A DNA stretch of 64,000 nt from Bin87 sp026710825 (GTDB lineage: Bacteria > Chloroflexota > Dehalococcoidia > Lucifugimonadales > UBA3495). The notes below the pieces were generated by a model. It saw only the letters and a program-made list of their open reading frames with translations, was not told the DNA's origin and did not search any database. The position numbers and the translations under genes are program-made. Location of the stretch: assembly GCA_965232815.1 (NCBI GenBank), contig OZ247427.1, positions 2,294,001 to 2,358,000 of the forward strand. Direction: 5' to 3'. Positions 28,277 to 37,115 of this stretch are shown here, piece after piece; positions within the stretch are counted from its first letter, which is position 1, and every line of letters starts with the position of its first letter.

Positions 28277-28299
28277 GGCAACCCCCTCCAACCTATACT
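28271..28299 (+). promoter_or_regulatory. rsfS promoter
   Basis: TTGCAA (28271-28276) and TATACT (28294-28299) are exactly 17 bp apart, five of six matching in the -10. The predicted start is near 28306, about 50 nt before the rsfS ATG. The -35 bases are the same ones used on the other strand by the gltBD promoter. Confidence 0.6.
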
Positions 28300-28358
28300 C
28301 ATGGGACGGAGTTCAATGCACCGGCACAACAGACGCGCGTTGATCATTATTTAGCCCT

Positions 28359-28721
28359 ATGACATCCACTGAAACCCTGAGTCCAACCGAGATAGCCCGC
28401 CTGGCCGTTGATCTGGCCGCCGAAAAACTGGCCACCGACATCGTGATGATGGACTTGCGCCAGCTGACGGCGTTCGCCGACTACTTCGTGGTGATGACGG
28501 CGGACTCCGTGCGCCAGATCGAAGCGTTGGAGGAAGATATGACCGCCGCGATGAAAGCCGCGGCCATACCGCGCCACCACCGGGAAGGGACGCCGGTCTC
28601 CGGCTGGGTTCTCCTGGACTTCGCGGGCGTGATCATCCACATATTCGGCCCGGAGGAGCGCCAATTTTTCGGGTTGGAGCGGTTTTGGAGCAGGGCACCC
28701 CAGGTGGTCAGGATTCTATGA
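28359..28721 (+). CDS. rsfS: Ribosome silencing factor RsfS
   Basis: A 120-residue RsfS/Iojap-family protein, which binds ribosomal protein L14 on the large subunit and blocks subunit joining when nutrients are short. Family hallmarks are the LTAFADYFVVMTADSVRQI block (residues 36-54) and GWVLLDFAGVIIHIFGPEER, both nearly consensus. The length is normal. The last 14 nt overlap the convergent ndk gene. The usual neighbours (nadD, proA, obg) are absent; here it shares a divergent promoter region with gltBD, which would fit a nutrient-related role, though that link is only inferred. Confidence 0.95.
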   Translation: MTSTETLSPTEIARLAVDLAAEKLATDIVMMDLRQLTAFADYFVVMTADSVRQIEALEEDMTAAMKAAAIPRHHREGTPVSGWVLLDFAGVIIHIFGPEERQFFGLERFWSRAPQVVRIL

Positions 28722-29160
28722 TCCACTGGTCGGCGCTGCGAGCGTAATCCAGCGCGCCGCCCTCCCCGAAAAACAGGCCGATCTCGCGTTCCGCAGACTC
28801 AGGGCTGTCGGACCCGTGGACTATATTGCGGCCAATGTCCACGCCAAAATCGCCCCGAATGGTGCCGGGAGACGCGTCTCCAGGATTGGTGGCCCCCATG
28901 GTTTGACGGGCCAATGCGACGGCGTTGTTGGCTTCCCAGATCATCGCAACGATGGGCCCCGACGTGATAAACGACACCAGGGAAGGGAAGAATGGGCGGC
29001 TGACGTGTTCGGCGTAGTGCCGTCCGGCCAAGTCCTCATCGACCTGCATGAGGCGCATCGCGACCAGCTTCAGGCCACGCCGTTCCAACCGAGAAATGAC
29101 GTCTCCGACAAGGCCACGCTGGACGCCATCGGGTTTTATTGCGACGAAGGTTCGTTCCAT
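28708..29160 (-). CDS. ndk: Nucleoside diphosphate kinase
   Basis: A 150-residue enzyme moving the gamma phosphate from ATP to NDPs through a phosphohistidine. It starts with MERTFVAIKPDGVQRG; the active-site histidine is H115 in RNIVHGSDS. The open frame extends upstream to 29388, but the family begins at the 29160 ATG and the upstream part overlaps tsaB out of frame. The C-terminus is slightly longer than usual (WIIES). It is the last gene of the thiL-tsaE-tsaB-ndk run, 25 bp after tsaB, and overlaps rsfS by 14 nt tail to tail. Confidence 0.95.
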   Translation of the reverse strand: MERTFVAIKPDGVQRGLVGDVISRLERRGLKLVAMRLMQVDEDLAGRHYAEHVSRPFFPSLVSFITSGPIVAMIWEANNAVALARQTMGATNPGDASPGTIRGDFGVDIGRNIVHGSDSPESAEREIGLFFGEGGALDYARSADQWIIES

Positions 29161-29185
29161 CAAGAAAGTTTGTCTCCCTAAAGTT

Positions 29186-29923
29186 TCAAGCTGAGGTTGC
29201 GGATGGCCGTCCCTGCCGGACACGGTCGCGCCGCTTGGCGACTCCGATGGTGGGCATCCGCAGATAGTAAGGTTGCAAGGTTGCGAGGTCGTCGGTCCGG
29301 TCCGCTGCCAACCTCTGGGCTCCAGCGGAGGCCAGGGCCCACAACCGGTCGGCGGGCGTCCACGGCGCCACTGCGGCCGAACGTTCACGATCGTGTCTGT
29401 GTGTAGGATCGCAGATCAACTGCCGACGACCGTATGCCGCCTCGCCACAGTAAATGAGGGTTTCCTGGGGCGACCCCGATTCTCGTTGCACGACCTTTTC
29501 CGGCGCCGCTATTTCATCCTCCCGGACGCGCTGGCCGTCCTCACCAAACCAGCCGACGGCCACCTCGTTTCGTCCTGCGTCAAGCCACGCCGATACGAGG
29601 GTGTTGGCGGTGAGATGTGGCTGAGCTTCGAGTGCGAGGGTGTCAATGCCGACGATAGGGAAATCGGCCGCCACAGCCAAACCCTTGGCCGCGCTCACGC
29701 CCACGCGAAGGGCGCTGAAAGGTCCCGGCCCGAGAGCGACTGCCACTCCATCAAGTTCAATGGCCCTTATTCCCTGGGCCGCAAGCAGTTCGACGACGGC
29801 GGGCATGAGTCGGGCGGTGTGGTTTGCGGACGAACGCCAAAGCCGCGCTTCGACCACGGAGCCGTCTGCGTTGGATAGTGCGACGCCGCCATACCGGGAT
29901 GAAGTGTCAATCGACAGGAGCAT
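29186..29923 (-). CDS. tsaB: tRNA t6A modification protein TsaB
   Basis: A 245-residue member of the ASKHA fold, a non-catalytic partner of TsaD in making threonylcarbamoyl-adenosine at tRNA position 37. It opens MLLSIDTSSRYGGVAL and carries the family block VAVALGPGPFSALRVGVSAAKGLA. ATG 29923 is chosen over longer upstream starts because its codon overlaps the tsaE stop as TAATG, a classic coupling arrangement. It sits between tsaE and ndk. TsaD and TsaC are not in the window. The C-terminal part (ending RQGRPSATSA) is variable and unremarkable. Confidence 0.9.
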   Translation of the reverse strand: MLLSIDTSSRYGGVALSNADGSVVEARLWRSSANHTARLMPAVVELLAAQGIRAIELDGVAVALGPGPFSALRVGVSAAKGLAVAADFPIVGIDTLALEAQPHLTANTLVSAWLDAGRNEVAVGWFGEDGQRVREDEIAAPEKVVQRESGSPQETLIYCGEAAYGRRQLICDPTHRHDRERSAAVAPWTPADRLWALASAGAQRLAADRTDDLATLQPYYLRMPTIGVAKRRDRVRQGRPSATSA

Positions 29924-30459
29924 TACCGGGTTCCGTGAACCATCGGGCGCAAATCGTTGAGCAGACCGGCGAATCTTTGGGGAGCATCTTCGAATGTGAT
30001 GCTGTGCCGAGCGGGAATGCCGCCGTCTTCGTCCGGAATCACTTCGCATGCGGCCGGGTATGCGTCGATGGCGTAATCCAGATCAATCCACAACGCGTCT
30101 TCGGGAAAAATCTCCTCGGCGCGTTCCGCCCATTCGACGATGAGGATGTCCTCGCCGGCCGACATAATGTCGTCCAGGCCCAGGTCCCACGCTTCGGCGG
30201 GGTGGTCTATACGGTAGAGGTCGGCGTGATGCAGGATGAGACGGCCACGATAGCGGGTAATGAGCACGAATGTCGGACTACGGGCGTATCCGTCCACGCC
30301 AAGTCCACGGGCTATGCCCTGGGTGAGGCACGTCTTCCCCGCGCCCAAAGGACCAGTGAGAAGATAGATGTCGCCGGGAGCGGCGGACCGGCCGATGACC
30401 TCGCCAATTCGGCGAGTTTCCTCCGGGGTGTTGGTATGAATGGTCAGCTTGTCCGGCAT
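29923..30459 (-). CDS. tsaE: tRNA t6A modification ATPase TsaE
   Basis: A 178-residue P-loop ATPase that regenerates the TsaB-TsaD complex during t6A synthesis. The Walker A motif GPLGAGKT is at residues 36-43, followed by the family block SPTFVLITRYRG and the DLYRIDHPAEAWDLGLDD block containing the conserved DxYR. IVEWAERAEEIFPED follows, as expected. It starts 6 bp after the thiL stop and its stop overlaps the tsaB start (TAATG). The C-terminal 30 residues are longer than in E. coli TsaE (153 residues). Confidence 0.93.
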   Translation of the reverse strand: MPDKLTIHTNTPEETRRIGEVIGRSAAPGDIYLLTGPLGAGKTCLTQGIARGLGVDGYARSPTFVLITRYRGRLILHHADLYRIDHPAEAWDLGLDDIMSAGEDILIVEWAERAEEIFPEDALWIDLDYAIDAYPAACEVIPDEDGGIPARHSITFEDAPQRFAGLLNDLRPMVHGTR

Positions 30460-30465
30460 ATCGGA

Positions 30466-31473
30466 TTATCCGACGAAGTGATCCCAACCTGCACCGGTCG
30501 TGTTGATGGGATCGCCCGAAGCGTCGACGATGGTTACTGTGCCAGCTTCCCCACGGATTATCTCGCCGATCACGGCTGCCGTCGCGGGGAGTTTGGCGAT
30601 CGCGGCATCCATTATATCCTCAGGCGCCGTGAAGAGCAGGACGTAGTCCTCCCCGCCGTACAGAGCCAGGTTCAGCCAGTCATTCGGGAACGAGTGTTTG
30701 AGGGATGGGAGGACGGGCACCCGATCGGCAGATATCCTGGCCGCAACCCCGCTGGCGGAGCAGAGTTTGCCGAGGTCGTCGGCCAGACCATCGCTGACGT
30801 CCATGGCCGATGTGACACCGGCGGCGACCAATGCTTTGCCCGGTGAGACGTGGGGTCGTGGACGCTGGTGCTGTTCCACCAGGTCCGCTCGAATAGGATT
30901 GCCGCCGGAAAGCAGTTGGCGCAAGCCGCCGGCGGAGCCGCCCACCGGCCCGGAAACGGCTACCAGGTGTCCCGGCGCTGCGGCGGTGCGTATCATCGGA
31001 TTACCCGAGGCGACCCCGGTGAGGGCCACCGTTATGAACGCCACCGGTGAGCGCACCATGTCTCCGCCGATTATTTGAGCGCCATACTCGCCGCAGATTT
31101 CCATCATGCCTGCGTACAACTCTTCGACATCTGCGACCAGGGTGTCGGGTGGCAGACCCAGGGTGATCAGAGCGGCGGCAGGATCGCCGCCCATGGCGGC
31201 AACGTCGCTGATATTGGATGCTATTGCTTTCCAGCCGAGATCGCGCCACGGAGTCGTGGATGCGGTGAAATGGATCCCGTCGACCATCGTGTCGGTGGTG
31301 TAAAGCTCGGTTACGGGCGCCTGCGAGAAGGTGATGGCGGCGGCATCATCGCCGTTGTCCACCGCGATTCGGTACGGCGAGTCAGGGGTGGTGCCGGTTC
31401 CAGCACCGCCGGATCGGGTCCAGTGCTGGACCAGCTCGATGAGGCCGAATTCACCGAGGTCGGAAATACGCAT
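30466..31473 (-). CDS. thiL: Thiamine-monophosphate kinase
   Basis: A 335-residue ThiL of the PurM/ThiL ATP-binding family, converting thiamine monophosphate to the active diphosphate. It opens RISDLGEFGLIELV and has the acidic metal/ATP site NGDDAAAI near residue 41, TTDTMVDGIHF, the NISDVAAMGGDPAAALITLGLP block, and DVSDGLADDLGKL. The length is normal. It is the first gene of the thiL-tsaE-tsaB-ndk run and lies about 90 nt after the 16S trailer stem. Thiamine and tRNA-modification genes are commonly mixed this way in bacteria. No thiamine riboswitch was seen in front of it. Confidence 0.94.
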   Translation of the reverse strand: MRISDLGEFGLIELVQHWTRSGGAGTGTTPDSPYRIAVDNGDDAAAITFSQAPVTELYTTDTMVDGIHFTASTTPWRDLGWKAIASNISDVAAMGGDPAAALITLGLPPDTLVADVEELYAGMMEICGEYGAQIIGGDMVRSPVAFITVALTGVASGNPMIRTAAAPGHLVAVSGPVGGSAGGLRQLLSGGNPIRADLVEQHQRPRPHVSPGKALVAAGVTSAMDVSDGLADDLGKLCSASGVAARISADRVPVLPSLKHSFPNDWLNLALYGGEDYVLLFTAPEDIMDAAIAKLPATAAVIGEIIRGEAGTVTIVDASGDPINTTGAGWDHFVG

Positions 31474-31560
31474 GGTGCGGGTCAGCGGGGCGTGGCAAAT
31501 TGTTTCTGTGGTGATGATGCAAGAGTAAACCGGACCCTGTATGAGTCCGGTTCAAATGGG

Positions 31561-31595
31561 TGCGCTTTAGCGGCTGATTAGTGAAAGGAAGCAAG
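31561..31595 (-). repeat. 16S rRNA trailer arm of processing stalk
   Basis: This 35-nt arm is the inverted partner of 33299-33333. The two arms differ at about six positions, one of which remains a G-U pair in RNA, and share an uninterrupted 17-bp block (31579-31595 with 33299-33315). Folding would bring the two ends of the pre-16S RNA together for RNase III-type cleavage. The arm ends about 90 bp before thiL. Between it and the 16S 3' end (31596-31781) no gene was found. Confidence 0.75.
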
Positions 31596-31778
31596 ATAGT
31601 TTGCTATTGTTTCCGACTTTGCGTCGGGGTCAGCGGATTTTCTTAAGGAACCTGCGTTCCGACTCCGGGAGTCCAGTAGGACTACGACCAGACGAGCCGA
31701 AAGTAAGGAACGTCCACTGATTGACCTGGGAGTGGACCGGTTCACACCCGTGGGGCGTTTACCGATCATAGGTCTCCC

Positions 31779-33293
<1,515 letters not shown>

Positions 33294-33298
33294 AGAAC

Positions 33299-33333
33299 CT
33301 TACTTCCTTTCACTATTCAGCTGTTAAAGTGCC
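33299..33333 (-). repeat. 16S rRNA leader arm of processing stalk
   Basis: Leader partner of 31561-31595, lying 6 nt before the mature 16S 5' end. The perfect 17-bp block includes the GAAAGGAAG core. Confidence 0.75.
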
Positions 33334-33380
33334 TGTCGTCGCCGGAGGCGTTGTGCCGTCGACGGCGATAACGTTCGACT

Positions 33381-33409
33381 ACACTACTCCATCGAGAGGC
33401 GGTTGTCAA
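33381..33409 (-). promoter_or_regulatory. 16S rRNA promoter
   Basis: On the minus strand a perfect TTGACA (33404-33409) is followed after 17 bp by TAGTGT (33381-33386). The predicted start is near 33374, giving a leader of about 80 nt that contains the stalk arm. Confidence 0.55.
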
Positions 33410-33466
33410 CACTGCGACTGGGTGCAATTTCCCGCGTGTGTCCGTCTTATGTTGGAAAGCCTGCGG

Positions 33467-33475
33467 TGGTATCAT
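33467..33475 (+). promoter_or_regulatory. ssrA extended -10 promoter
   Basis: TGGTATCAT is an extended -10 (TG-N-TATCAT) about 45 bp before the tmRNA 5' end. No convincing -35 lies 17 bp upstream, which extended -10 promoters tolerate. It is divergent from the 16S promoter. Confidence 0.45.
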
Positions 33476-33519
33476 TAAGGTAGCTCACGGGCGATCATCG
33501 CCAACTTGGAGCTGCATGT

Positions 33520-33876
33520 GGGGACGCGTAGGTTCGACAGGAGCGGTTTCTGACGGATTGCAAGCCGAGGTTGCTGCTGCCCTCGTTAAAAACAGTGGCG
33601 AACAATTAACTGGCGAACGTGAATTCGCTCTAGCCGCTTAACAGCGGCTACGTCTGCAACCGGTAGGTCCGGAAGCTGGGAAGCGGACGTCCAATAATTC
33701 CGGAATGCTACCCCGGGGACGCCGATAGCAGGGGCCATAGATTTTATCGGCTGGCGGTTGCCGAATCCGGTCGGCGAGAGTCGGCAGTCGCGAGATTAAA
33801 ACGCCGAACAAGCTTGTAGCATATTCGCTCAGGGGAGTTTCTGGACGGGGAGTGCGACTCTCCCCCGTCTCCACCA
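33520..33876 (+). ncRNA. ssrA: Transfer-messenger RNA (tmRNA)
   Basis: A 357-nt one-piece tmRNA that rescues stalled ribosomes and tags the nascent protein for proteolysis. The tRNA-like ends pair over 7 bp (GGGGACG with CGTCTCC), with an encoded ACCA end. The 3' T-arm reads GTGCGACTCTCCCCC. The tag frame resumes at GGC (33612-33614) after AATTAACT and encodes GEREFALAA, ending TAA at 33639-33641; AA at the end is the ClpXP-type degron. Dehalococcoides tags also start GERE. The 3' end doubles as the attachment site of an integrated element, and the recombinase gene's 3' end runs antisense over the last 133 nt. Confidence 0.95.
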
Positions 33877-35411
33877 TTCCCAGTTAAATGTCCGGTTTTA
33901 GCTGATCGCAGCGAAACATCGTTGCGTTCCGCCATCGCGAGCATGGTCTGGCAGTAATCCGGTTTTGGGAGAACCCCGACGATCGCTCGCTGATCAAGGT
34001 CCACGTACACGGCCTCGAGAAAGGTCCGCAATATCCGGTTCCGGCGGCTGACGCACGACGAGCGCCATTCTGCGCCAAATTTCGCCAACTGATTGCCCGC
34101 ATCGGTCGCTTCGTCGATTTCCGGGATGTGCGCGCCAACCATCTCAGCCTCGGCTCGGTTTTTCGTGACCGTATAGATTTTCCAGTCGATTTCCCCGGTC
34201 AAATAGAGGTGACGCGCCCTGTCCACCTGTCCTTGGATGGCGTGTCGTTTTTGGATAGCGGCGGTGTGGTCCTGCCCTTTCACGTGGTGTTCGATGATCC
34301 AGTCGATCCAGTCGTCCCGCAGCCGGAACCCCTCGAACAACCGCTCCACCTGCTCCTCGATCTGCCACCCGACGAACGCCTTCCCCTGGTGGCGACAGAT
34401 CACGCTGAGGCCCCGGTCCGGGCTCTTGTAGTAGGTCTTGCCGCCCGCCCCCTGGGTCTGGGACCACAACTCCGTCCCGCACTCGTGGCACCGCAACAGC
34501 CCGGTCAGCAGGTGGGGATGCTCACTCTTCACGTTGCCCGATACTGAGCGCCGGGACCGGTTCTTCGCCATCCGCTCCCGCACCGTCTCGAACAACTCCT
34601 CGCTGATCAGCCCCTGGTGTCGGCCCGCAAAGTGCTCCTCCTTGTGCCTCACCTCTCCCAGGTAGAACCGATTCTTCAGCATGTCCCGCACGCTGTAGTT
34701 GGTGAACCGTCGGCCGTCCCCTTCCACCACCTCACCCATGATCACCTGGGGCTTTTTGCTCTTGGTCCGGAACCCCTGCTGGTTCAACCACGCCGCCAGC
34801 GTGCTCATTGACTCCACGCCGTTGGCGTACCTCTGGAACATCTCCGCCACCGCCTGGGCCTTCTCCCACTCCACGTGGCACCCGGTGTGTCCTTCGTCGA
34901 TCCCGTAGCACACCGCATCGCACCGCTCGTATCCGAAGGGTGGCTCGCCGTTGAACAACCCCTGCATGGCCCGCTCCCGCATCCCCTTCCTGGTGTGCCC
35001 CGACAGGGCATCGGAGAAGTACTGGGCGAAGGCCCCCAGCATGGTCATGAACAGCTTGCCTTCCGGGGTGGAGTAGTCGATGTCCTGGGTGATGGAGACG
35101 TAGGTGACGTTGTGCTGGGAGAAGACGTGGAAGGCGTCCAGCATGATGCGGAGGTTGCGGGAAAAGCGGTCCAGGGTGTGGGTGACCACCACGTCGAACT
35201 TGTCCGCCTGGGCATCGTCCAGAAGTTGGCGGAAGGCAGGACGCTTGGCGCTGGACTCCAGCCAGGCTGAACGGCCCTCCTCGTCGTAGCTGCCCACCAC
35301 CTCCCAACCCTTCTGGCCGCAGAAATCGTGGAAAGCGCGACGCTGGGCGTCCAACGAGAAACCCTCCACCTGCTCCTCATCACTCACCCGAAAATATCCC
35401 ACCACTCTCAT
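33744..35411 (-). CDS. Large serine recombinase of the ssrA-integrated element
   Basis: A 555-residue large serine recombinase. The catalytic serine is S10 in YFRVSDEEQ; the resolvase domain spans residues 1-150 with the arginine-bearing TLDRFSRN. A recombinase domain (about 160-280), a zinc-ribbon region with CHECGTELW near residue 308, and a coiled-coil-like segment (about 380-440) follow. It should catalyse integration and excision at ssrA. The frame passes through the att core as GGDGG (about residues 512-516), and the last 37 or so residues are encoded antisense to ssrA, so the present C-terminus exists only when integrated. GGAG lies about 10 nt before the start. A close but broken relative lies at 36962-37735. 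Confidence 0.93.
   Translation of the reverse strand: MRVVGYFRVSDEEQVEGFSLDAQRRAFHDFCGQKGWEVVGSYDEEGRSAWLESSAKRPAFRQLLDDAQADKFDVVVTHTLDRFSRNLRIMLDAFHVFSQHNVTYVSITQDIDYSTPEGKLFMTMLGAFAQYFSDALSGHTRKGMRERAMQGLFNGEPPFGYERCDAVCYGIDEGHTGCHVEWEKAQAVAEMFQRYANGVESMSTLAAWLNQQGFRTKSKKPQVIMGEVVEGDGRRFTNYSVRDMLKNRFYLGEVRHKEEHFAGRHQGLISEELFETVRERMAKNRSRRSVSGNVKSEHPHLLTGLLRCHECGTELWSQTQGAGGKTYYKSPDRGLSVICRHQGKAFVGWQIEEQVERLFEGFRLRDDWIDWIIEHHVKGQDHTAAIQKRHAIQGQVDRARHLYLTGEIDWKIYTVTKNRAEAEMVGAHIPEIDEATDAGNQLAKFGAEWRSSCVSRRNRILRTFLEAVYVDLDQRAIVGVLPKPDYCQTMLAMAERNDVSLRSAKTGHLTGNGGDGGESHSPSRNSPERICYKLVRRFNLATADSRRPDSATASR
33860..33877. repeat. Attachment site, ssrA-proximal (direct repeat)
   Basis: CTCCCCCGTCTCCACCAT forms the 3' end of ssrA and is repeated exactly, in the same orientation, at 36944-36961. 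It is the core of the proximal att site of the integrated element. Confidence 0.88.
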
Positions 35412-35574
35412 CTCTAACTCCAGCGACTACCCCATCTGTCACGACTTCGCCGCTGCAATCGCCCATGCCATCACCTCGCCTCTGCTCCAGGTACTCCTGC
35501 ACAGCTTCACCGAGTTCAGCCAGGAACATCCTCACCTCTAGCGGGTAGTCCGGGGATTTTTCTTTCGTATCCAT
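35380..35574 (-). CDS. Possible small protein upstream of the recombinase
   Basis: An open frame whose plausible folded part begins MDTKEKSPDYPLEVRMFLAE, giving 64 residues from ATG 35574; the frame is open to 35661. It overlaps the recombinase start by 32 nt in another frame. The stretch DYPLEVRMFLAELGEAVQEY looks like an amphipathic helix. No ribosome binding site is convincing and no family is recognised. A short gene just upstream of the integrase would fit a directionality or accessory factor, but this is a guess. Confidence 0.3.
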   Translation of the reverse strand: MDTKEKSPDYPLEVRMFLAELGEAVQEYLEQRRGDGMGDCSGEVVTDGVVAGVRDESGGIFSGE

Positions 35575-35661
35575 CGTGGCCAAAACATTGAGCGATTTCG
35601 ATGCGCGCCTGGCTCCCTCGATGTTGCTTGGGGTCTCCTCCCAAAGCCATTGCTGCATCAC

Positions 35662-36701
35662 GCTGTCGCCATGATAAATCCAGCGTGCCCGTTGGATTTA
35701 TCGATAACCCCGCCCCACTCGAACGGGGACGCCGGCGCCAGTACTCATCACCGGCGTCGCGGTAACCGATGGTGAAGCGCTGGGTCATCGCCCCCAAACC
35801 CTTTGCGGAAATTGAAACGGGTACCAAACCAAACCCGGCACGTCTTGACGGTTTGCTGATGGAGCAATCCATTCGAGGTCCAGTTGAACTCCGGGACCCC
35901 TCCCGATTAGACGGACGATAGGTCACCCCCGCTCGCTGGTCATGGAGTTCTACAAATGCGCGTCAGGTCACGGCCGTGGCGGGCCAGGTGATTTTCGGTC
36001 GGACGGTCAAGTTGCCCAGTAACGCCGGAGCGGACACGGCGTAACGACGCCGTGCGCGACCGTTACGCTGGCGCCGGCTAGACCGCCCGGGTCAGCACCG
36101 AGATTGCACAAATTTGTGCTTGGATAAGACGGCCGGGGAACCTGGAAAAGTATCCCTGTCGGCACTCTGCGCCACGCCAGTTGCTAAAAAACTGTGGCTG
36201 CGCCGGGCAGTCATGGCCAAACGAAAACAGGCGGCACACAAACTATGCCAGGAAGAGACAGCACCATGGGCCTTGGTGGCCTCGGCGATGCCCTCTAACG
36301 ACGGTCTGACGAGGTGAACGTAGTCTGGAGATTCAACAACACCGGCCTAACCGTCGCCAAGCTGTTCGAAACCATGAAGAGACCCACCAATGATGAAACC
36401 TCGGATGGCTCGTCAGGGGTCACCCGCAGGTAGACTGCGCTGTGGGATTGGAAGCTTGGTCAGCTGAACCGACGTCCAGGCCATCACTAAAGCGGGGGTA
36501 CCAGCACTGGGCATTTGACGGCGCCGTGGTTCACCACAACCGCACGCTGGGGTCTCCACGGCGACCATCGGCTGACGGCTCAGCGTCCGGAGGGCTCAAA
36601 CCAACTCCGTCGTTCTCCATTGCTGCCATTTCATAGACGATTAACAACCGCGCTGCGTGATCTATGGATTTTTTGGTTTGCGGAGGCGGCTGGCAGTATC
36701 A
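35662..36701. other. Element interior without convincing genes
   Basis: About 1 kb with only short open frames, none with a recognisable domain or good ribosome binding site. It contains a perfect hairpin at 36035-36054 (CACGGCGT, loop AACG, ACGCCGTG). Probably decayed cargo or control sequence of the element. Confidence 0.5.
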
Positions 36702-37115
36702 CTACTCCTCGTGTATAGACCGTTCAACCAGCGTGCGCTGGTTTTTGCTATTGGGCGCCGTTTCACCCCGTTCCCACCGCCTCAAAGTACGTTCATTGAT
36801 CTTCAGGCTATGAGCGAATCCCTTTTGACTCGTTTTCCCCGATTTCCGCAGGCGCTTGATGTGCTCACCTTTCAGTGACGCCCATGAAACGGGTTGCTTG
36901 AAATCGACCAATATCGCGCCTGTCGCAAAGGCAGGAGAGAGCCCTCCCCCGTCTCCACCATCCCGTGTAAATTCGCCATATGGAGTGGGCCACACTTCGA
37001 CGTCTTCTCTGTAGTCCATCGCTTGTAGAAGTGCGTAGAAGGCTTTCATGGGCCGGAACCCAACGACTACGCGGTTTTCCAGATCAACGTATATGCTGTG
37101 GAACACCGCCAGCAA
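36702..37115 (-). CDS. Chimeric frame: recombinase C-terminus joined to XRE-type HTH
   Basis: A 137-residue frame spanning the distal att site. Residues 1-55 match the C-terminal part of the serine recombinase (FHSIYVDLENRVVVGFRPM aligns with LEAVYVDLDQRAIVGVLPK) and belong to the broken older copy. The att core reads GGDGG. The rest is supplied by the right end of the younger element and looks like an XRE helix-turn-helix: HIKRLRKSGKTSQKGFAHSL then INERTLRRWERGETAPN. No own start codon for the HTH is obvious, so it is best read as a C-terminal tail. In the excised circle it would be fused in phase to the recombinase at 33744-35411, making a protein of about 597 residues. Not known to be expressed here. 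Confidence 0.6.
   Translation of the reverse strand: MLAVFHSIYVDLENRVVVGFRPMKAFYALLQAMDYREDVEVWPTPYGEFTRDGGDGGGLSPAFATGAILVDFKQPVSWASLKGEHIKRLRKSGKTSQKGFAHSLKINERTLRRWERGETAPNSKNQRTLVERSIHEE
36944..36961. repeat. Attachment site, distal (direct repeat)
   Basis: Second exact copy of CTCCCCCGTCTCCACCAT, marking the far end of the integrated element. The sequences just right of both copies (TTCCCAGTTAAATG and TCCCGTGTAAATTC) are also related, as expected if both mark the left end of related elements. Confidence 0.85.

Larger units (their letters stand above)
33877..36961. mobile_element. Integrated element at ssrA, about 3.1 kb
   Basis: The segment between two identical 18-bp copies of the ssrA 3' end. 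It holds one serine recombinase pointing toward ssrA, one possible small gene, about 1 kb without convincing genes, and a helix-turn-helix coding tail against the far att site. Such ssrA-targeting islands with a serine recombinase are known from Dehalococcoides. Cargo is almost absent, so this may be a minimal or eroded element. It appears inserted into the att site of an older element whose broken recombinase follows. Confidence 0.82.

Noticed and set aside
33438..33641. 67-codon frame ending FALAA
   Set aside because: Only its last codons are translated, as the tmRNA tag; it is not an independent gene.
36114..36636. Short plus-strand frames inside the integrated element
   Set aside because: No similarity to known domains, no ribosome binding sites, and coding bias unlike neighbours.
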